A stretch of DNA of 64,000 bases from Reyranella sp. (GTDB lineage: Bacteria > Pseudomonadota > Alphaproteobacteria > Reyranellales > Reyranellaceae). Positions 63,634 through 64,000 of this stretch are shown here, piece after piece; the stretch's first letter is position 1; every line of letters starts with the position of its first letter. The translations under genes and the position numbers were made by a program. Under the pieces are notes generated by a model. The model saw only the letters and a list, made by a program, of their open reading frames with translations. It had not been told where the DNA came from and ran no database searches. The DNA lies in contig JAIEOV010000002.1 in the NCBI GenBank assembly GCA_019750135.1, positions 62,001 through 126,000 on the forward strand. Reading direction: 5' to 3'.

Positions 63634-64000
63634 ATGAAGTTCGGCATCTTCTATGAGTTGCAGCTGCCGCGGCCCTGGAAAGAGGGCGACGAGCACCGGC
63701 TCTACCAGAATGCGCTCTCCCAGCTCGAGCTGGCCGACAAGCTGGGCTACGACTATGCGTGGGAGGTCGAGCACCACTTCCTCGAGGAATATTCCCACTC
63801 GCCGTCGCCCGCCTCGTTCCTGGCCGCGGCCAGCCAGCGCACCAAGCAGATCAGGCTGGGCCACGGCATCCTGCAGCTCACCACCAACCATCCCGCCCAT
63901 ATCGCCGAGCGTGTCGCCTGCCTCGACCTGCTGTCGAGCGGGCGGGCCGAGTTCGGCATGGGCGAGAGCGCCTCGATCACCGAGCTGGAACCATTCGACA
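63634..64000 (+). CDS. LLM-class flavin-dependent oxidoreductase (C-terminus outside window)
   Basis: The first 122 residues are visible. MKFGIFYELQLPRPWKEGDE opens a bacterial luciferase-type barrel, with LADKLGYDYAWEVEHHFLEE the typical helix and strand. RTKQIRLGHGILQLTTNHPA and ACLDLLSSGRAEFGMGES are the next family blocks, where FMN and substrate bind. The start ATG has a GGAAGGA site. Members are monooxygenases for alkanes, sulfonates or amines; the full type cannot be assigned. Confidence 0.88.
   Translation, partial: MKFGIFYELQLPRPWKEGDEHRLYQNALSQLELADKLGYDYAWEVEHHFLEEYSHSPSPASFLAAASQRTKQIRLGHGILQLTTNHPAHIAERVACLDLLSSGRAEFGMGESASITELEPFD

Overview
The window is 64 kb of GC-rich (roughly 65% by eye) bacterial chromosome. 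It is densely packed with short overlapping operons and uses GTG and TTG starts freely. The mix of gene families suggests a free-living alphaproteobacterium, perhaps Rhodospirillales/Reyranella-like: CoA-ester enzymes, two Bug-type tricarboxylate-transporter receptors, TfdA-like dioxygenase, AbrB permease, LpxR-like deacylase, DUF3309 micro-protein and bufferins. The placement is an inference; no 16S rRNA or ribosomal protein is present.

Layout. 1-4.2 kb: partial enoyl-CoA hydratase, then a glycosyl-lipid set (small EamA-like membrane protein, ArnC-like glycosyltransferase, methyltransferase, GT-C-like membrane protein). 4.3-6.5 kb: tight operon of MaoC, VOC and two hotdog thioesterases. 6.6-9.9 kb: class III cyclase-domain protein, acyl-CoA dehydrogenase, thioesterase. 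9.9-12 kb: iron and oxidative-stress block (bfd, bfr, sodB) with recognisable promoters, palindromes and two micro-proteins. 12-16.5 kb: LpxR-like protein, MFS permease, B12-type radical SAM protein.

16.5-35.6 kb is the most striking region: a type I secretion locus, all on the minus strand. It holds an ABC exporter (degenerate C39 domain), a HlyD adaptor and four very large exoproteins. These share a repeat of about 110-120 residues that is tryptophan-rich and usually ends in a DLNGDGxxG calcium-loop motif (I match it from memory to the Pfam W_rich_C family). Three carry 7-11 repeats followed by a leishmanolysin-like HExxH zinc protease domain. The fourth is a subtilase with RTX nonapeptides and five repeats. 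No outer-membrane TolC-like gene is present.

35.8-52.2 kb: housekeeping and catabolic genes (TfdA/TauD dioxygenase, TylF-like methyltransferase, NAD kinase, AbrB permease, SDR, CobW GTPase, amidohydrolase, lipoprotein metallo-hydrolase, SGNH hydrolase, Bug receptor, MFS, dienelactone hydrolase, acyl-CoA synthetase, FAD oxidase). 52.3-55.4 kb: a bufferin-type RiPP cluster with four tandem Sec-exported six-cysteine precursors, followed by a DUF692/MNIO enzyme (BufB) and a DUF2063 partner (BufC). 55.7-61.3 kb: tRNA-Leu(UAA), a second Bug receptor and a complete sugar/polyol-type ABC importer with a promoter and palindromic operator. 61.5-64 kb: metallophosphoesterase, sterol-desaturase-like hydroxylase and a partial luciferase-like monooxygenase.

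The two systems most worth following are the W-repeat protease/T1SS locus and the four-precursor bufferin cluster.
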